Positions 7,283-15,665 of a stretch of DNA of 64,000 nucleotides are shown piece by piece. The stretch comes from Vibrio sp. RE86 (GTDB taxonomy: Bacteria; Pseudomonadota; Gammaproteobacteria; Enterobacterales; Vibrionaceae), in the NCBI RefSeq assembly GCF_013114545.1, contig NZ_VTXI01000019.1:23308-87307 (forward strand), given 5' to 3'. A model generated the notes under the pieces. It was not told the origin of the DNA. It was given only the letters and a program-made list of their open reading frames with translations, and did not search any database. The translations under genes were made by a program, and so were the position numbers. The number at the start of each line of letters is the position of its first letter. The first letter of the stretch is position 1.

Positions 7283-8782
7283 ATGAACATACTCGCTCTA
7301 GCTAAGCAAAGCGGTCAACTCATCGCTATTGCTCATTTACTCTATGACCCAGAACATAAAACGTTGACCAATGGCAGCAATGAAATAGCGCTAGAGCCAC
7401 GTAACCTCGCATTGCTAGAAGTGCTGTTGTCAAATGTAGGTGAGCCAACCTCTATCGAGCAATTTATAGGGCAAGTATGGGAAAACCAGTACATTTCAAA
7501 AAATGTGGTCACAAACCGCATCAGTTTGTTACGTAACCTCTTTAGGGAAAATGTCCCAGATATTGACTCGACCAAGCTGATCGTGACCTACCCGAAAAGA
7601 GGTTACTTCATCCCGAATAGTCACGTTCAATTAGTCAGTTCACTAGACAACGACATAGACTCTGAAAATCAGGATTCAACAGGTCAGAGGTTAACATTCA
7701 AACCTTCTAAGCTTACCTTTTGTTGTTCGGCACTTTTGATTACGCTGCTCTTATCTGCAGTCGCTCTGATCAACACGTTCTTTGATGTAAAGGTCGAATC
7801 AAAAGATCAGGCATTATACGTACCTCAGGTTCGTTTGCTGCTCGATCAAATTTCATCATCCCAACAATCAACGCAGGAGGACGCCCTAAGGCTCAAGGTA
7901 TTGCTGCTCCACGCTTATAGCCACTCTCCTTATATCCACTTAGCTAATATGCGCTCACCGAGCTACTACTTGATGAGTTTGAGCAAACACCGTCATTTCC
8001 CAGGTTCAGATGCGATTAATGATTCAGACTATAAGCTCGCCTTCAACCTGCTTGAAGATAACGGGGCGGCAGATTCTCTAGAGGTGATTCTCTATCATTC
8101 GGCGTCAAATCGTGTTGCTTGGCGAAATTTATACCCACTTGAAAACAATCAATTGGTTTCGACCGTAAACAGACTAAACTCTGATCTGACGGAATACTTC
8201 AAGTTACCTACGCCTATTTTTCGTATTGAACAAGCTCTGAAAACCAGCCTAACACAGCGCTCTGAAGCCGAGTTCGATCACTTAATCGAGAAGAAAATGA
8301 GTGGTGCAGAAATCAGTTTTTATAGCCGAGAGCTACTGTTTAGTGAGCAATCTTCTGATGTACTGCGACATTGGATCGATAAGGTAAAACAAAGTACTCC
8401 GACACCTTCTCCTGAGCTGCATATGCTGTTAGCTCTACTTACTTATCGATCTGGAGAAATAGAAAAAAGCTTACAAATGTTACAGCGAGAGTATGTTGCG
8501 GAAATTCCAAACAACGCGCTTATTCTAATGTTGCAAGCCAATATTAGTCGTAAAAAACGCAATACAGAGCAATATTTAAGTAACTACTTAAAAGCAACAG
8601 CAGCACTCACAAGTAGCATCCCAGCTAAGCAAGTATTAGCGCATTACTCTAGTGAGAATAAGCAAGCGGCCTGCTTAGGTTTATGGAAAGATGCCCTATC
8701 AAACATTGAGTACATCCATATGCCTAACAGTTTACTTTGGCAAGGTGTTGAACGCTTTTGTGCTCCAATCACCAACGCATAA
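7283..8782 (+). CDS. ToxR/CadC-like membrane-anchored transcription regulator
   Basis: A predicted one-component regulator in the inner membrane. From the ATG at 7283 it has 499 residues: a winged-helix DNA-binding domain (about 16-112, with ALLEVLLSN, NVVTNRISLLR and the wing VTYPKRGYFI), a linker, one transmembrane helix (about 145-167) and a large periplasmic domain of about 330 residues. That domain has helical, TPR-like stretches near its C-terminus. The frame is open back to 7145, but that extension contains a strong terminator at 7155 and reads poorly, so 7283 (or 7211) is preferred; neither has a clear ribosome site. Its likely target is nearby envelope genes (inference). It differs from ToxR proper at 14231, which has a short periplasmic domain and a toxS partner. 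Confidence 0.75.
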   Translation: MNILALAKQSGQLIAIAHLLYDPEHKTLTNGSNEIALEPRNLALLEVLLSNVGEPTSIEQFIGQVWENQYISKNVVTNRISLLRNLFRENVPDIDSTKLIVTYPKRGYFIPNSHVQLVSSLDNDIDSENQDSTGQRLTFKPSKLTFCCSALLITLLLSAVALINTFFDVKVESKDQALYVPQVRLLLDQISSSQQSTQEDALRLKVLLLHAYSHSPYIHLANMRSPSYYLMSLSKHRHFPGSDAINDSDYKLAFNLLEDNGAADSLEVILYHSASNRVAWRNLYPLENNQLVSTVNRLNSDLTEYFKLPTPIFRIEQALKTSLTQRSEAEFDHLIEKKMSGAEISFYSRELLFSEQSSDVLRHWIDKVKQSTPTPSPELHMLLALLTYRSGEIEKSLQMLQREYVAEIPNNALILMLQANISRKKRNTEQYLSNYLKATAALTSSIPAKQVLAHYSSENKQAACLGLWKDALSNIEYIHMPNSLLWQGVERFCAPITNA

Positions 8783-8790
8783 TACGAAGA

Positions 8791-8813
8791 AGCCCAGCAT
8801 CTGCTGGGCTTTG
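8791..8813. terminator. Bidirectional terminator between convergent genes
   Basis: AGCCCAGCA (8791-8799) and TGCTGGGCT (8802-8810), 9-bp stem, followed by TTTG. It lies 8 bases after the regulator stop and 28 bases from the end of the convergent porin gene. Confidence 0.8.
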
Positions 8814-8840
8814 TATTATTTGGACAGTAACAAGTGTGGC

Positions 8841-9560
8841 TTAGAAGCCGTAAGAAGCACCGAATACGAATGCGTTGTTCTGCTTGCTAGAGCCATCTGG
8901 GTAATCTGCGCCATTTGCTTGGCTACGGAACTCAAAATATGGTTGAACGCCTTCACGAGTCCATGTTGCACGTAGCTCGTGATCCATCGTGTCTTGTTTC
9001 TTCATGTCACCCGCTAAGTTGTATTCAGATTCGTTACCAGCGATAACATAAACGTTGTTGTAACTTAGTGAGATCTCTTCATTAACGACGTAACCAATAC
9101 GGTTATCAAAACGGATGTCGTTATCTAGACTGCTGTTTTCGTTGATATGAACACGAGTACGGTTGCTCAATGAAAGGCCGTTGTCGAAGTTGTAACCGAT
9201 CTTAACCAATGGACGGTACTGTGCTGTCTCACCGTCAACGAGAAGGTGTTGGTAACCCGCAGCAACCCATAGATTGTCAGTAATGTTGTAAGACTGCTCA
9301 CCACCAAGCGTAACGCCGATAGAGTTGTTTACACCATCGACTACTGGGTCACCAATAGAAATGCCATCAAACTCTGTGTAAACCGTTAAACCACCAATAG
9401 AGTTATCAAAAGTATGACCCGCTTCTAGCGTTGACGTTGCACTGTTACCGTGAAGGTCATCATCATGGAACTGTACGTTACCTGTTACGTATGAAGAACC
9501 TGCAAATGCAGTTGAAGCGAAAGCGAGAGAAAGTGCACTAAGAGTAAATAGTTTTTTCAT
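8841..9560 (-). CDS. KdgM-like small outer membrane porin
   Basis: A 239-residue protein with signal peptide MKKLFTLSALSLAFASTAFA and a mature chain of regular amphipathic strands ending in GASYGF, as expected of an outer membrane barrel. Size, the HELRATWTREGVQPYFEF strand and the C-terminal pattern resemble the KdgM family of 12-stranded channels for acidic oligosaccharides; that family assignment is moderately secure. The frame extends upstream to 9629, but ATG 9560 is preferred because it begins a standard signal peptide and has AAGG upstream. A CRP-like site lies about 240 bases upstream, which would fit sugar-regulated expression. The substrate cannot be told from sequence. Confidence 0.65.
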   Translation of the reverse strand: MKKLFTLSALSLAFASTAFAGSSYVTGNVQFHDDDLHGNSATSTLEAGHTFDNSIGGLTVYTEFDGISIGDPVVDGVNNSIGVTLGGEQSYNITDNLWVAAGYQHLLVDGETAQYRPLVKIGYNFDNGLSLSNRTRVHINENSSLDNDIRFDNRIGYVVNEEISLSYNNVYVIAGNESEYNLAGDMKKQDTMDHELRATWTREGVQPYFEFRSQANGADYPDGSSKQNNAFVFGASYGF

Positions 9561-9796
9561 TAGAATCTGCCTTAAAGTATCAAAAGTAGCCGCGGTTCTT
9601 ATTTGGTATTTCATCACCACCGACCGCAAAGAAGGTTCGCCTCCCTGGCTTGCTTTTCATACTGCTAGATTTATTTTCCATGTGAAAATAAATCCAACCC
9701 TAATGAGACATGGCTCAACGTCAAAATCTGAAAAGATAATTAAACCTATACATTCAATAACTTACAAAAACATAAAAAGATACAAAGGCGAGTTAG

Positions 9797-9810
9797 GTGA
9801 CGTAAATCAC
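9797..9810. promoter_or_regulatory. CRP-like binding site
   Basis: GTGA-CGTAAA-TCAC is a perfect core match to the CRP pattern GTGA-N6-TCAC. It lies 237 bases upstream of the KdgM-like porin start. The distance is long but plausible if the mRNA leader is long. No other gene reads away from it. Confidence 0.5.
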
Positions 9811-9971
9811 GCTAAGTAAACGAAATAGACATCCTACAGCCAGCTAGATCACACGCATTTTAGGTTTCACTTAATAATCGATAATAATAATGAGATCTCG
9901 ATCACCACACATTGACGGAATAAATATCCTAGCGATTTCAAGCGATGAACAGAAATCTCATGCGAACCAAA

Positions 9972-9996
9972 AAAGGCTTCCAAACGGGAAGCCTTT
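9972..9996 (-). terminator. hemH terminator
   Basis: Inverted repeat AAAGGCTTCC / GGAAGCCTTT (9972-9981 and 9987-9996). On the minus strand it is followed by a T-rich run, 22 bases after the hemH stop. Confidence 0.8.
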
Positions 9997-10017
9997 CGTA
10001 AGCTAGATACAAACGAT

Positions 10018-10977
10018 TTAATTGCGTGTAATCAAATTTACCATCATATCGATGTGGGCATCATCATCGTTGAGGCAAGGGATATAGGTAAAGGTATCAC
10101 CACCATGTTCGGTGAAGATTTCCAAACACTGTTCTGAAATCTCTTCTAATGTTTCCAAACAATCGGACGAAAACGCAGGAGCCATAATATCGAGTTTTTT
10201 AACGCCTTTACTTGGTAACACTTCTAACGTTTTATCCGTGTATGGCTGCAACCACTCTTCTCGTCCGAAGCGAGATTGGTACGTCATCCCAATTTCATCA
10301 GCGTTCAAGCCCAATTCTTTTCCGAGTAACTCAGTTGTACGCTCACAATGCTTAGGATAAACATCACCGTTGTCTGCATATCGCTTGGGAATACCATGGT
10401 AGGAGCAGAGAAGGTAATCACCCTTACCGTTCTTCTCCCAAGAGCGCTTAACACTCTCTGCCAACGACTTGATATAAAGAGAGTGGTCGTGGTAATCGCG
10501 AATAAGCGTAAAGCCCGGCATTACAGGAATTTGTTTGAAAGCCTTAGTTAGACCGTCAGACACAGCGGCCGTTGTAGTTCCAGAATATTGAGGGTACAGC
10601 GGCAGTACTATTACCTCTTCTACGCCTTGCGACAACAATGCTTCAATACCCGATTGTAGGCTTGGGTTGCCATAAGTCATCCCAAGCTCTACTGGCATAT
10701 CCAACTTTTGTCTTAACTTCTCAGCTTGCTTTTTAGAGTACACCATCAGCGGAGACCCCTCTTCCATCCATACCGTCTGGTAGAGTTTGGCAACTTTAGG
10801 CGCACGAACTGGCAGGATCACCCCATGCAAAATTGGACACCAAAGCCAACGTGTCATATCGACCACACGTTTATCATGTAGAAACTGACTTAGAAATCGT
10901 TTTACGGCTGGCGCGGTTGCTTCATCAGGTGTACCTAAATTAACCAGTAACACACCCTGTTTCTTATTATTTTGCAT
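10018..10977 (-). CDS. hemH: Ferrochelatase
   Basis: Inserts Fe(II) into protoporphyrin IX, the last step of heme synthesis, at the inner membrane face. The 319 residues match the family length. Visible signatures: the N-terminal GVLLVNLGTPD, the SGTTTAAVSD segment, the catalytic histidine motif LCSYHGIPKRY, and the C-terminal PAFSSDCLETLEEI with the metal-site glutamate. The gene is downstream of adk with a terminator between, the arrangement found in V. cholerae and E. coli. The ATG at 10977 is preceded by AGGAACCT, a good ribosome site. Confidence 0.96.
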   Translation of the reverse strand: MQNNKKQGVLLVNLGTPDEATAPAVKRFLSQFLHDKRVVDMTRWLWCPILHGVILPVRAPKVAKLYQTVWMEEGSPLMVYSKKQAEKLRQKLDMPVELGMTYGNPSLQSGIEALLSQGVEEVIVLPLYPQYSGTTTAAVSDGLTKAFKQIPVMPGFTLIRDYHDHSLYIKSLAESVKRSWEKNGKGDYLLCSYHGIPKRYADNGDVYPKHCERTTELLGKELGLNADEIGMTYQSRFGREEWLQPYTDKTLEVLPSKGVKKLDIMAPAFSSDCLETLEEISEQCLEIFTEHGGDTFTYIPCLNDDDAHIDMMVNLITRN

Positions 10978-11043
10978 AGGTTCCTATCAATACTGAAATG
11001 GCTCTTTACGATGAAAATGCTTTGGTGGATCAAAGCGTAAGCA

Positions 11044-11071
11044 TAAAAAAAGCGACCTTATAAAGGTCGCT
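11044..11071 (-). terminator. adk terminator
   Basis: AGCGACCTT (11051-11059) / AAGGTCGCT (11063-11071). On the minus strand the stem is followed by seven T residues. It separates adk from hemH. Confidence 0.85.
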
Positions 11072-11108
11072 TCACTATAGCAAATTTTCAATTTTTGCTG
11101 TTAGCAAA

Positions 11109-11753
11109 TTATGCTAGCGCTTTCTCGATATCTGCACTCACTTCAGCAACTTGCTTAGTACCGTCGAATTTAAGGTACTTAGTGTTGCCAGCTTCTGCTT
11201 CTTTACCGTAGTAATTGATAAGAGGAGCTGTTTGATCATGGTAAACACCAAGGCGAGCACGTACTGTCTCTTCTTTGTCGTCATCACGAACAACTAGGTC
11301 TTCACCTGTTACGTCATCTTTACCTTCTTCTTTAGGTGGGTTGTACACTACGTGGTAAGTACGACCTGAAGGAAGGTGAGCACGGCGACCAGCCATACGC
11401 TCAACGATAACATCGTCAGCAACATCAAATTCAATAACGTAGTCTACATCTACGCCCATCTCTTTTAAGCCATCAGCTTGAGGAATTGTGCGTGGGAAAC
11501 CATCTAATAGGAAACCTTTTTCGCAGTCATCTTGAGCAATGCGCTCTTTGATTAGACCAAGGATGATTTCATCAGAAACTAGCTGACCAGCGTCAATAAC
11601 AGCTTTAGCTTGCTTACCAAGCTCTGTACCTGCTTTGATAGCAGCACGTAGCATGTCACCAGTAGAGATTTGCGGAATACCGTATTTGTCCATGATGAAA
11701 TTAGCTTGTGTGCCTTTACCTGCACCTGGAGCACCTAGAAGAATGATGCGCAT
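11109..11753 (-). CDS. adk: Adenylate kinase
   Basis: Interconverts ATP + AMP and 2 ADP in the cytoplasm. The 214 residues equal the usual long-form length. The P-loop GAPGAGKGT is at residues 7-15, with the AMP-binding STGDMLRAA and GFPRT motifs. The LID domain (about 122-159) has RTYHVVYNPPK and no zinc cysteines, as in other gamma-proteobacteria. Codon use is strongly biased toward a few codons, typical of a highly expressed gene. The upstream leader contains a 10-bp inverted repeat with a 47-base interval. Confidence 0.97.
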   Translation of the reverse strand: MRIILLGAPGAGKGTQANFIMDKYGIPQISTGDMLRAAIKAGTELGKQAKAVIDAGQLVSDEIILGLIKERIAQDDCEKGFLLDGFPRTIPQADGLKEMGVDVDYVIEFDVADDVIVERMAGRRAHLPSGRTYHVVYNPPKEEGKDDVTGEDLVVRDDDKEETVRARLGVYHDQTAPLINYYGKEAEAGNTKYLKFDGTKQVAEVSADIEKALA

Positions 11754-11780
11754 GTTGAATCCTCTTAAGATAATGATGAT

Positions 11781-11847
11781 TTATACCGAAGCTCACTATG
11801 CCTAGCCGAGCATGACTTAGCAGCACTCACGGTAAGTTTCGGTATAA
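11781..11847. repeat. 10-bp inverted repeat in adk leader
   Basis: TTATACCGAA (11781-11790) and TTCGGTATAA (11838-11847) are exact reverse complements separated by 47 bases. They lie 28-94 bases upstream of the adk start, within a 308-base gene-free stretch (11754-12061) that otherwise holds the adk promoter region and the htpG terminator. This could be a long-range leader stem, a protein-binding dyad or the ends of a tiny repeat element. Confidence 0.5.
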
Positions 11848-12019
11848 GTTCGTTACAGTAAAATAGGCGTGCACATTACACGCCCATTAATTTGCTTTCA
11901 AGACCGCATTCTAACATACAAATTCAAAATGCTGTCTCAATTACGACTAAAGAATGCTTAAACACTCACACTAAGTCGCCGTTTTTGACCATTTTATTCA
12001 CGTTAACCGCAAATAAATC

Positions 12020-12046
12020 AAAAAGCCCGCAAACTGCGAGCTTTTT
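12020..12046 (-). terminator. htpG terminator
   Basis: Imperfect hairpin with AAAAGC...GCTTTTT arms and a CGCAAACTGCG centre, 15 bases after the htpG stop. On the minus strand a T run follows. Confidence 0.65.
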
Positions 12047-12061
12047 AGGTCAATTTGTCTA

Positions 12062-13966
12062 TTAGCCCTTAGTCAAAAGCTTATTGATAGCACCAAGGAA
12101 CTGAGAAGGGTCTTCCATAGAGCCGCGCTCTGCAAGCATGGCCTGACCTAGAAGCACTTCAACCCAACGACCGAATGCTTCTTCGTCAGCTTCATCAGCC
12201 ATCTGCTTAACCAAAGCGTGCTCTGGGTTGATTTCAAAGATGTATTTCACTTCAGGTGCAGCTTGACCAGCAGCCTCAAGAAGCTTCGCCATCTGCGTAC
12301 CCATTTCAAAATCATCCGTTACAACAACCGCTGGCGTTGAAGCAAGTTTAAACGTCGTACGAACCTCTTTCACGCGGTCGCCCAAGTACTCTTTAGTGCG
12401 TTCAACCACTGACTTAAATTCTTCTTCCGTCTCTTTTTGCTTCTCTTTTTCCGCTTCGTCTTCGAACTTGCTTAAGTCTAAGCCAGCTTTGGTGATCGAC
12501 TGGAACTGCTTGCCGTCAAACTCTGTTAGGTAGTTCATTACATACTCGTCAATACGATCGTACATAAGCACTACTTCAATACCTTTCGCTTTAAACTGCT
12601 CTAGGTGCGGGCTGTTTTTCGCCGCTGCATAACTGTCTGCCGTTAGATAGTAGATCTTATCTTGGCCTTCTTTCATACGTTCAACGTAAGACGCCAAACC
12701 GACGGTTTGATCTAGAGAGTCCACTTCCGTAGACGCAAAGCGCAGAAGACCAGCGATCTTCTCTTTGTTGCTCATGTCTTCAGCTGGACCTTCTTTCATG
12801 ACAAGACCGAACTGCTTCCAGAACGTTTGGTATTTCTCTTCGTCATTCTTCGCCATGCGCTCTAGCATAGTCAGCACACGTTTAGTACACGCACTGCGCA
12901 GAGACTGAGTCACTTTGTTGTCTTGCAGAATTTCACGCGATACGTTTAGTGGTAGATCATTTGAATCTATTAGGCCGCGAACAAAGCGTAGGTATGACGG
13001 CATAAACTGCTCTGCATCATCCATAATGAATACGCGTTGTACGTAAAGCTTCAAACCTGACTTGTGGTCGCGGTTCATCATATCCCAAGGTGCTTGAGAT
13101 GGGATGTAAAGTAGGCTTGTGTAGTCGTTCTTACCTTCTACACGGTTGTGGCTCCATACTAGTGGATCCGCAAAGTCATGAGAAACGTGCTTGTAGAACT
13201 CTTGGTACTCTTCTTCTGTCACATCAGATTTGTTACGAGTCCACAGTGCTTGAGCTTTGTTGATCTGCTCCCACTTTTTCTCACCTGTCTCTTTACCTTC
13301 TTCATCACGAACAGGCGTTTGAATAGAAACTGGGATACCGATGTGGTCAGAGTATTTGCTGATCACTTCACGTAGACGGTATTCGTTAAGGAACTCTTTT
13401 CCTTCTTCACGCATATGAAGCACGATATCAGTACCACGAGACTCTTTCGTAACGTCTTCAATCGTGTACTCACCTTCGCCAGCTGAGTGCCATTGAACAC
13501 CTTGCTCTGCATTTAGACCGGCCGCACGAGTACGAACCGTCACAGCATCAGCCACGATAAATGCAGAGTAGAAACCAACACCGAATTGACCAATCAGTTG
13601 TGAGTCTTTCGATTGATCTTCAGATAGTTTAGAGAAGAAGTCTGCTGTACCCGACTTGGCGATCGTACCTAAGTGCTCGATCACATCTTCACGGCTCATA
13701 CCGATACCGTTGTCTGAAATCGTTAGAGTATTCGCTGCTTCATCGAAAAATAACTTAACACCTAAATCTGCATCACCTTGATAAAGTTCGGCATTTGAAA
13801 GCGCTTGAAAACGCAGCTTGTCAGATGCATCAGAGGCATTTGAAATCAGTTCACGCAGGAAAATCTCTTTGTTTGAGTAAAGAGAGTGGATCATTAGATG
13901 AAGTAACTGTTTTACTTCAGACTGAAAGCCACGAGTTTCTTTATTTTGTGTAGCAGTTTCGCTCAT
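12062..13966 (-). CDS. htpG: Chaperone HtpG (Hsp90 family)
   Basis: ATP-driven homodimeric chaperone of the cytoplasm. From ATG 13966 it has 634 residues, the family's usual length. An upstream in-frame ATG at 14005 would add 13 residues, but 13966 has GGAG at the right distance. GHKL ATPase motifs near the N-terminus: ELISNASDASDKLR, DNGIGM and GQFGVGFYSAF. A middle domain with SREILQDN and a C-terminal dimerisation domain follow. It is divergent from toxR, an arrangement known from V. cholerae, where heat shock affects both. A sigma-32-like promoter lies upstream. Confidence 0.97.
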   Translation of the reverse strand: MSETATQNKETRGFQSEVKQLLHLMIHSLYSNKEIFLRELISNASDASDKLRFQALSNAELYQGDADLGVKLFFDEAANTLTISDNGIGMSREDVIEHLGTIAKSGTADFFSKLSEDQSKDSQLIGQFGVGFYSAFIVADAVTVRTRAAGLNAEQGVQWHSAGEGEYTIEDVTKESRGTDIVLHMREEGKEFLNEYRLREVISKYSDHIGIPVSIQTPVRDEEGKETGEKKWEQINKAQALWTRNKSDVTEEEYQEFYKHVSHDFADPLVWSHNRVEGKNDYTSLLYIPSQAPWDMMNRDHKSGLKLYVQRVFIMDDAEQFMPSYLRFVRGLIDSNDLPLNVSREILQDNKVTQSLRSACTKRVLTMLERMAKNDEEKYQTFWKQFGLVMKEGPAEDMSNKEKIAGLLRFASTEVDSLDQTVGLASYVERMKEGQDKIYYLTADSYAAAKNSPHLEQFKAKGIEVVLMYDRIDEYVMNYLTEFDGKQFQSITKAGLDLSKFEDEAEKEKQKETEEEFKSVVERTKEYLGDRVKEVRTTFKLASTPAVVVTDDFEMGTQMAKLLEAAGQAAPEVKYIFEINPEHALVKQMADEADEEAFGRWVEVLLGQAMLAERGSMEDPSQFLGAINKLLTKG

Positions 13967-14046
13967 GATAACTCCATAAGTTCTATACTTATCAAGCCAA
14001 TACATTCATAGTGAGAATTATTAATTGGCGTAAATCTGTCAATTAA

Positions 14047-14073
14047 CATGAGGGTGACAAATGTAAATTCAAG
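14047..14073 (-). promoter_or_regulatory. Possible heat-shock (sigma-32) promoter of htpG
   Basis: On the minus strand, CTTGAAT is followed after 12 bases by CCCTCATG, near the sigma-32 consensus (CTTGAAA ... CCCATNT). It sits about 80 bases upstream of the htpG start in the gap shared with toxR. V. cholerae htpG/toxR is reported to have such a promoter. Confidence 0.45.
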
Positions 14074-14230
14074 GTCAAGAATCATAAAAACAGTGTTTTT
14101 TAGTCTTTATTTTGTCTATCCTTGCACCACTAAAAAATCAAAAAATCTAAACTAGTGTCATACAAACTAGTCGTTGTTCGCACCTCTCAAGTGCAACTTC
14201 CTGAAACCTTTACAAAAATGGCCATGATTA

Positions 14231-15097
14231 ATGAGTAATATAGGTACTAAGTTTAATCTCGCAAACAGATTTACTTTTGATCCGAACACCAATTCTCTGA
14301 CCGATAAAGAGAGTGACAACGAATTAATTCGCTTAGGTAGTAATGAGAGCCGCATTCTTCTTTTGCTCTGTGAAAAACCAAGCGAGATCGTTTCTCGTAA
14401 TGAATTGCATGATTTTGTTTGGCGTAAACAAGGCTTTGAGGTCGATGATTCTAGTTTGACACAAGCAGTTTCGACGCTTCGTAAGCTATTGAAAGACTCT
14501 ACGAAGTCTCCAATGTTCGTCAAAACAGTGCCAAAACGTGGCTATCAGTTGATTTGTCCTGTTGAACGTACAACACCGCTAATGAGCGGGGAAGACGATG
14601 CAGAGGAATTACCTGTAGCCGAAGAGCTTGAGGTTTCAGAGTTAGTTGTTACAGAAGCCGTCGATGATGTAACTCCTGCTCCGGCAACAACAGAACAACC
14701 TATTCAAACAGAAAGCGAAGCTACACCTGTAAAAGCAACGTTTGACTTGATGTCAAAGGTGCTACTCGTACTCGCAGTGTTACTTCCGCTCTGTGTTGTG
14801 TTATTCACCAACCCAGCAGAGTCTAAATTCCGTGAGCTAGCGGTCTATGACAACACACCTGTAAAAGCCCCTCAAAATCACCCGGACTTAAGCCTGTGGT
14901 ACTCATCTATTGAGCAGTGCGTTATCAGATATAATGAAACACACCTTGGCGATGAAGCTCCGATTGAAGTGATTGCAACTGGTGGCCAAAATAATCAATT
15001 GGTTTTGAACTACATTCACTCTTTGGACCACTCAGGCCAAAACATTACGTTACGCATATTTGCGGAGCAAGATGATTTAAGTAAAGTTTGCCAATAG
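14231..15097 (+). CDS. toxR: Transmembrane virulence/envelope regulator ToxR
   Basis: Membrane-bound transcription factor that controls porins and other envelope genes. It has 288 residues: a winged-helix domain (about 15-110) with RILLLLCEKP, SLTQAVSTLRKLL and the wing TVPKRGYQLI; an acidic, proline-rich linker (about 113-172); one transmembrane helix (about 176-193); and a short periplasmic domain with Cys230 and Cys287, matching the disulfide pair of known ToxR proteins. toxS follows directly with its ribosome site over the toxR stop. Divergence from htpG is the standard Vibrio arrangement, so identity is secure. The linker is the most variable part among Vibrio species. Confidence 0.96.
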   Translation: MSNIGTKFNLANRFTFDPNTNSLTDKESDNELIRLGSNESRILLLLCEKPSEIVSRNELHDFVWRKQGFEVDDSSLTQAVSTLRKLLKDSTKSPMFVKTVPKRGYQLICPVERTTPLMSGEDDAEELPVAEELEVSELVVTEAVDDVTPAPATTEQPIQTESEATPVKATFDLMSKVLLVLAVLLPLCVVLFTNPAESKFRELAVYDNTPVKAPQNHPDLSLWYSSIEQCVIRYNETHLGDEAPIEVIATGGQNNQLVLNYIHSLDHSGQNITLRIFAEQDDLSKVCQ

Positions 15098-15108
15098 GAA
15101 GCATCAAG

Positions 15109-15627
15109 ATGAATCAGAAAATTGCAGCAGGCCTACTTGTTTTCTCAGCCTTGTTCAGTGGGTGGTTATACTGGGGAAGCGACCTCAAAGTTGAGCAAGT
15201 ACTTACCTCAAATGAGTGGCAATCTAAAATGGTGACTGTCATTACTGACAAACTTCAAGAAGAGTCTGTCGGTCCATTGAGAAAAGCAGATATCTCTTCC
15301 AATGTGAAGTACCTGCCGAACAACACTTACATCCGTGTCGCGACCGTCCGCCTTTATTCAGGAAATGATAAATCTCAAGAGAGCATTATCAATATTTCCG
15401 AAACGGGTGAATGGGATATCAGCGATAACTATCTACTGGTATCACCGACTGAGTTTAAAGACGTATCTTCTGCGCAAAGCAAGGACTTTACTGAAGCTCA
15501 GCTTGAACTGATTACTCAAATCTTCAAGATGGACGCACAACAAAGTCGACGTATTGATATCGTCAACGAAAAAACATTACTGCTGACTAGTCTCAGCCAC
15601 GGTTCTACGGTACTTTTTACTAATTAG
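15109..15627 (+). CDS. toxS: ToxR-stabilising membrane protein ToxS
   Basis: Partner of ToxR that protects and senses through its periplasmic domain. It has 172 residues from ATG 15109; the frame extends to 15088, inside toxR, but AGGAAG overlapping the toxR stop selects 15109. One N-terminal membrane helix (AAGLLVFSALFSGWLYWG) precedes a periplasmic domain with the SDNYLLVSPTEFK segment. In V. cholerae this domain forms a bile-binding barrel with ToxR. The gene ends in a compact terminator, so toxRS is a two-gene operon. Confidence 0.93.
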   Translation: MNQKIAAGLLVFSALFSGWLYWGSDLKVEQVLTSNEWQSKMVTVITDKLQEESVGPLRKADISSNVKYLPNNTYIRVATVRLYSGNDKSQESIINISETGEWDISDNYLLVSPTEFKDVSSAQSKDFTEAQLELITQIFKMDAQQSRRIDIVNEKTLLLTSLSHGSTVLFTN

Positions 15628-15633
15628 ATTCTA

Positions 15634-15653
15634 GGGGCATGACGCCCCTTTTT
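15634..15653 (+). terminator. toxRS terminator
   Basis: GGGGC-ATGAC-GCCCC-TTTTT, directly after the toxS stop. Its loop contains an ATG that opens the longest frame of the next gene. Because that ATG is inside the terminator, the next gene more likely starts at 15666. Confidence 0.85.
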
Positions 15654-15665
15654 AATAAGTTGTTC

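Larger units (their letters stand above)
9561..10017. other. Gap between KdgM-like porin and hemH
   Basis: A 457-base region without a credible gene. It carries the porin leader and presumed promoter on the minus strand, a CRP-like dyad at 9797-9810 and, at the right end, the hemH terminator. AT-rich from about 9730 to 9960. Confidence 0.6.
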
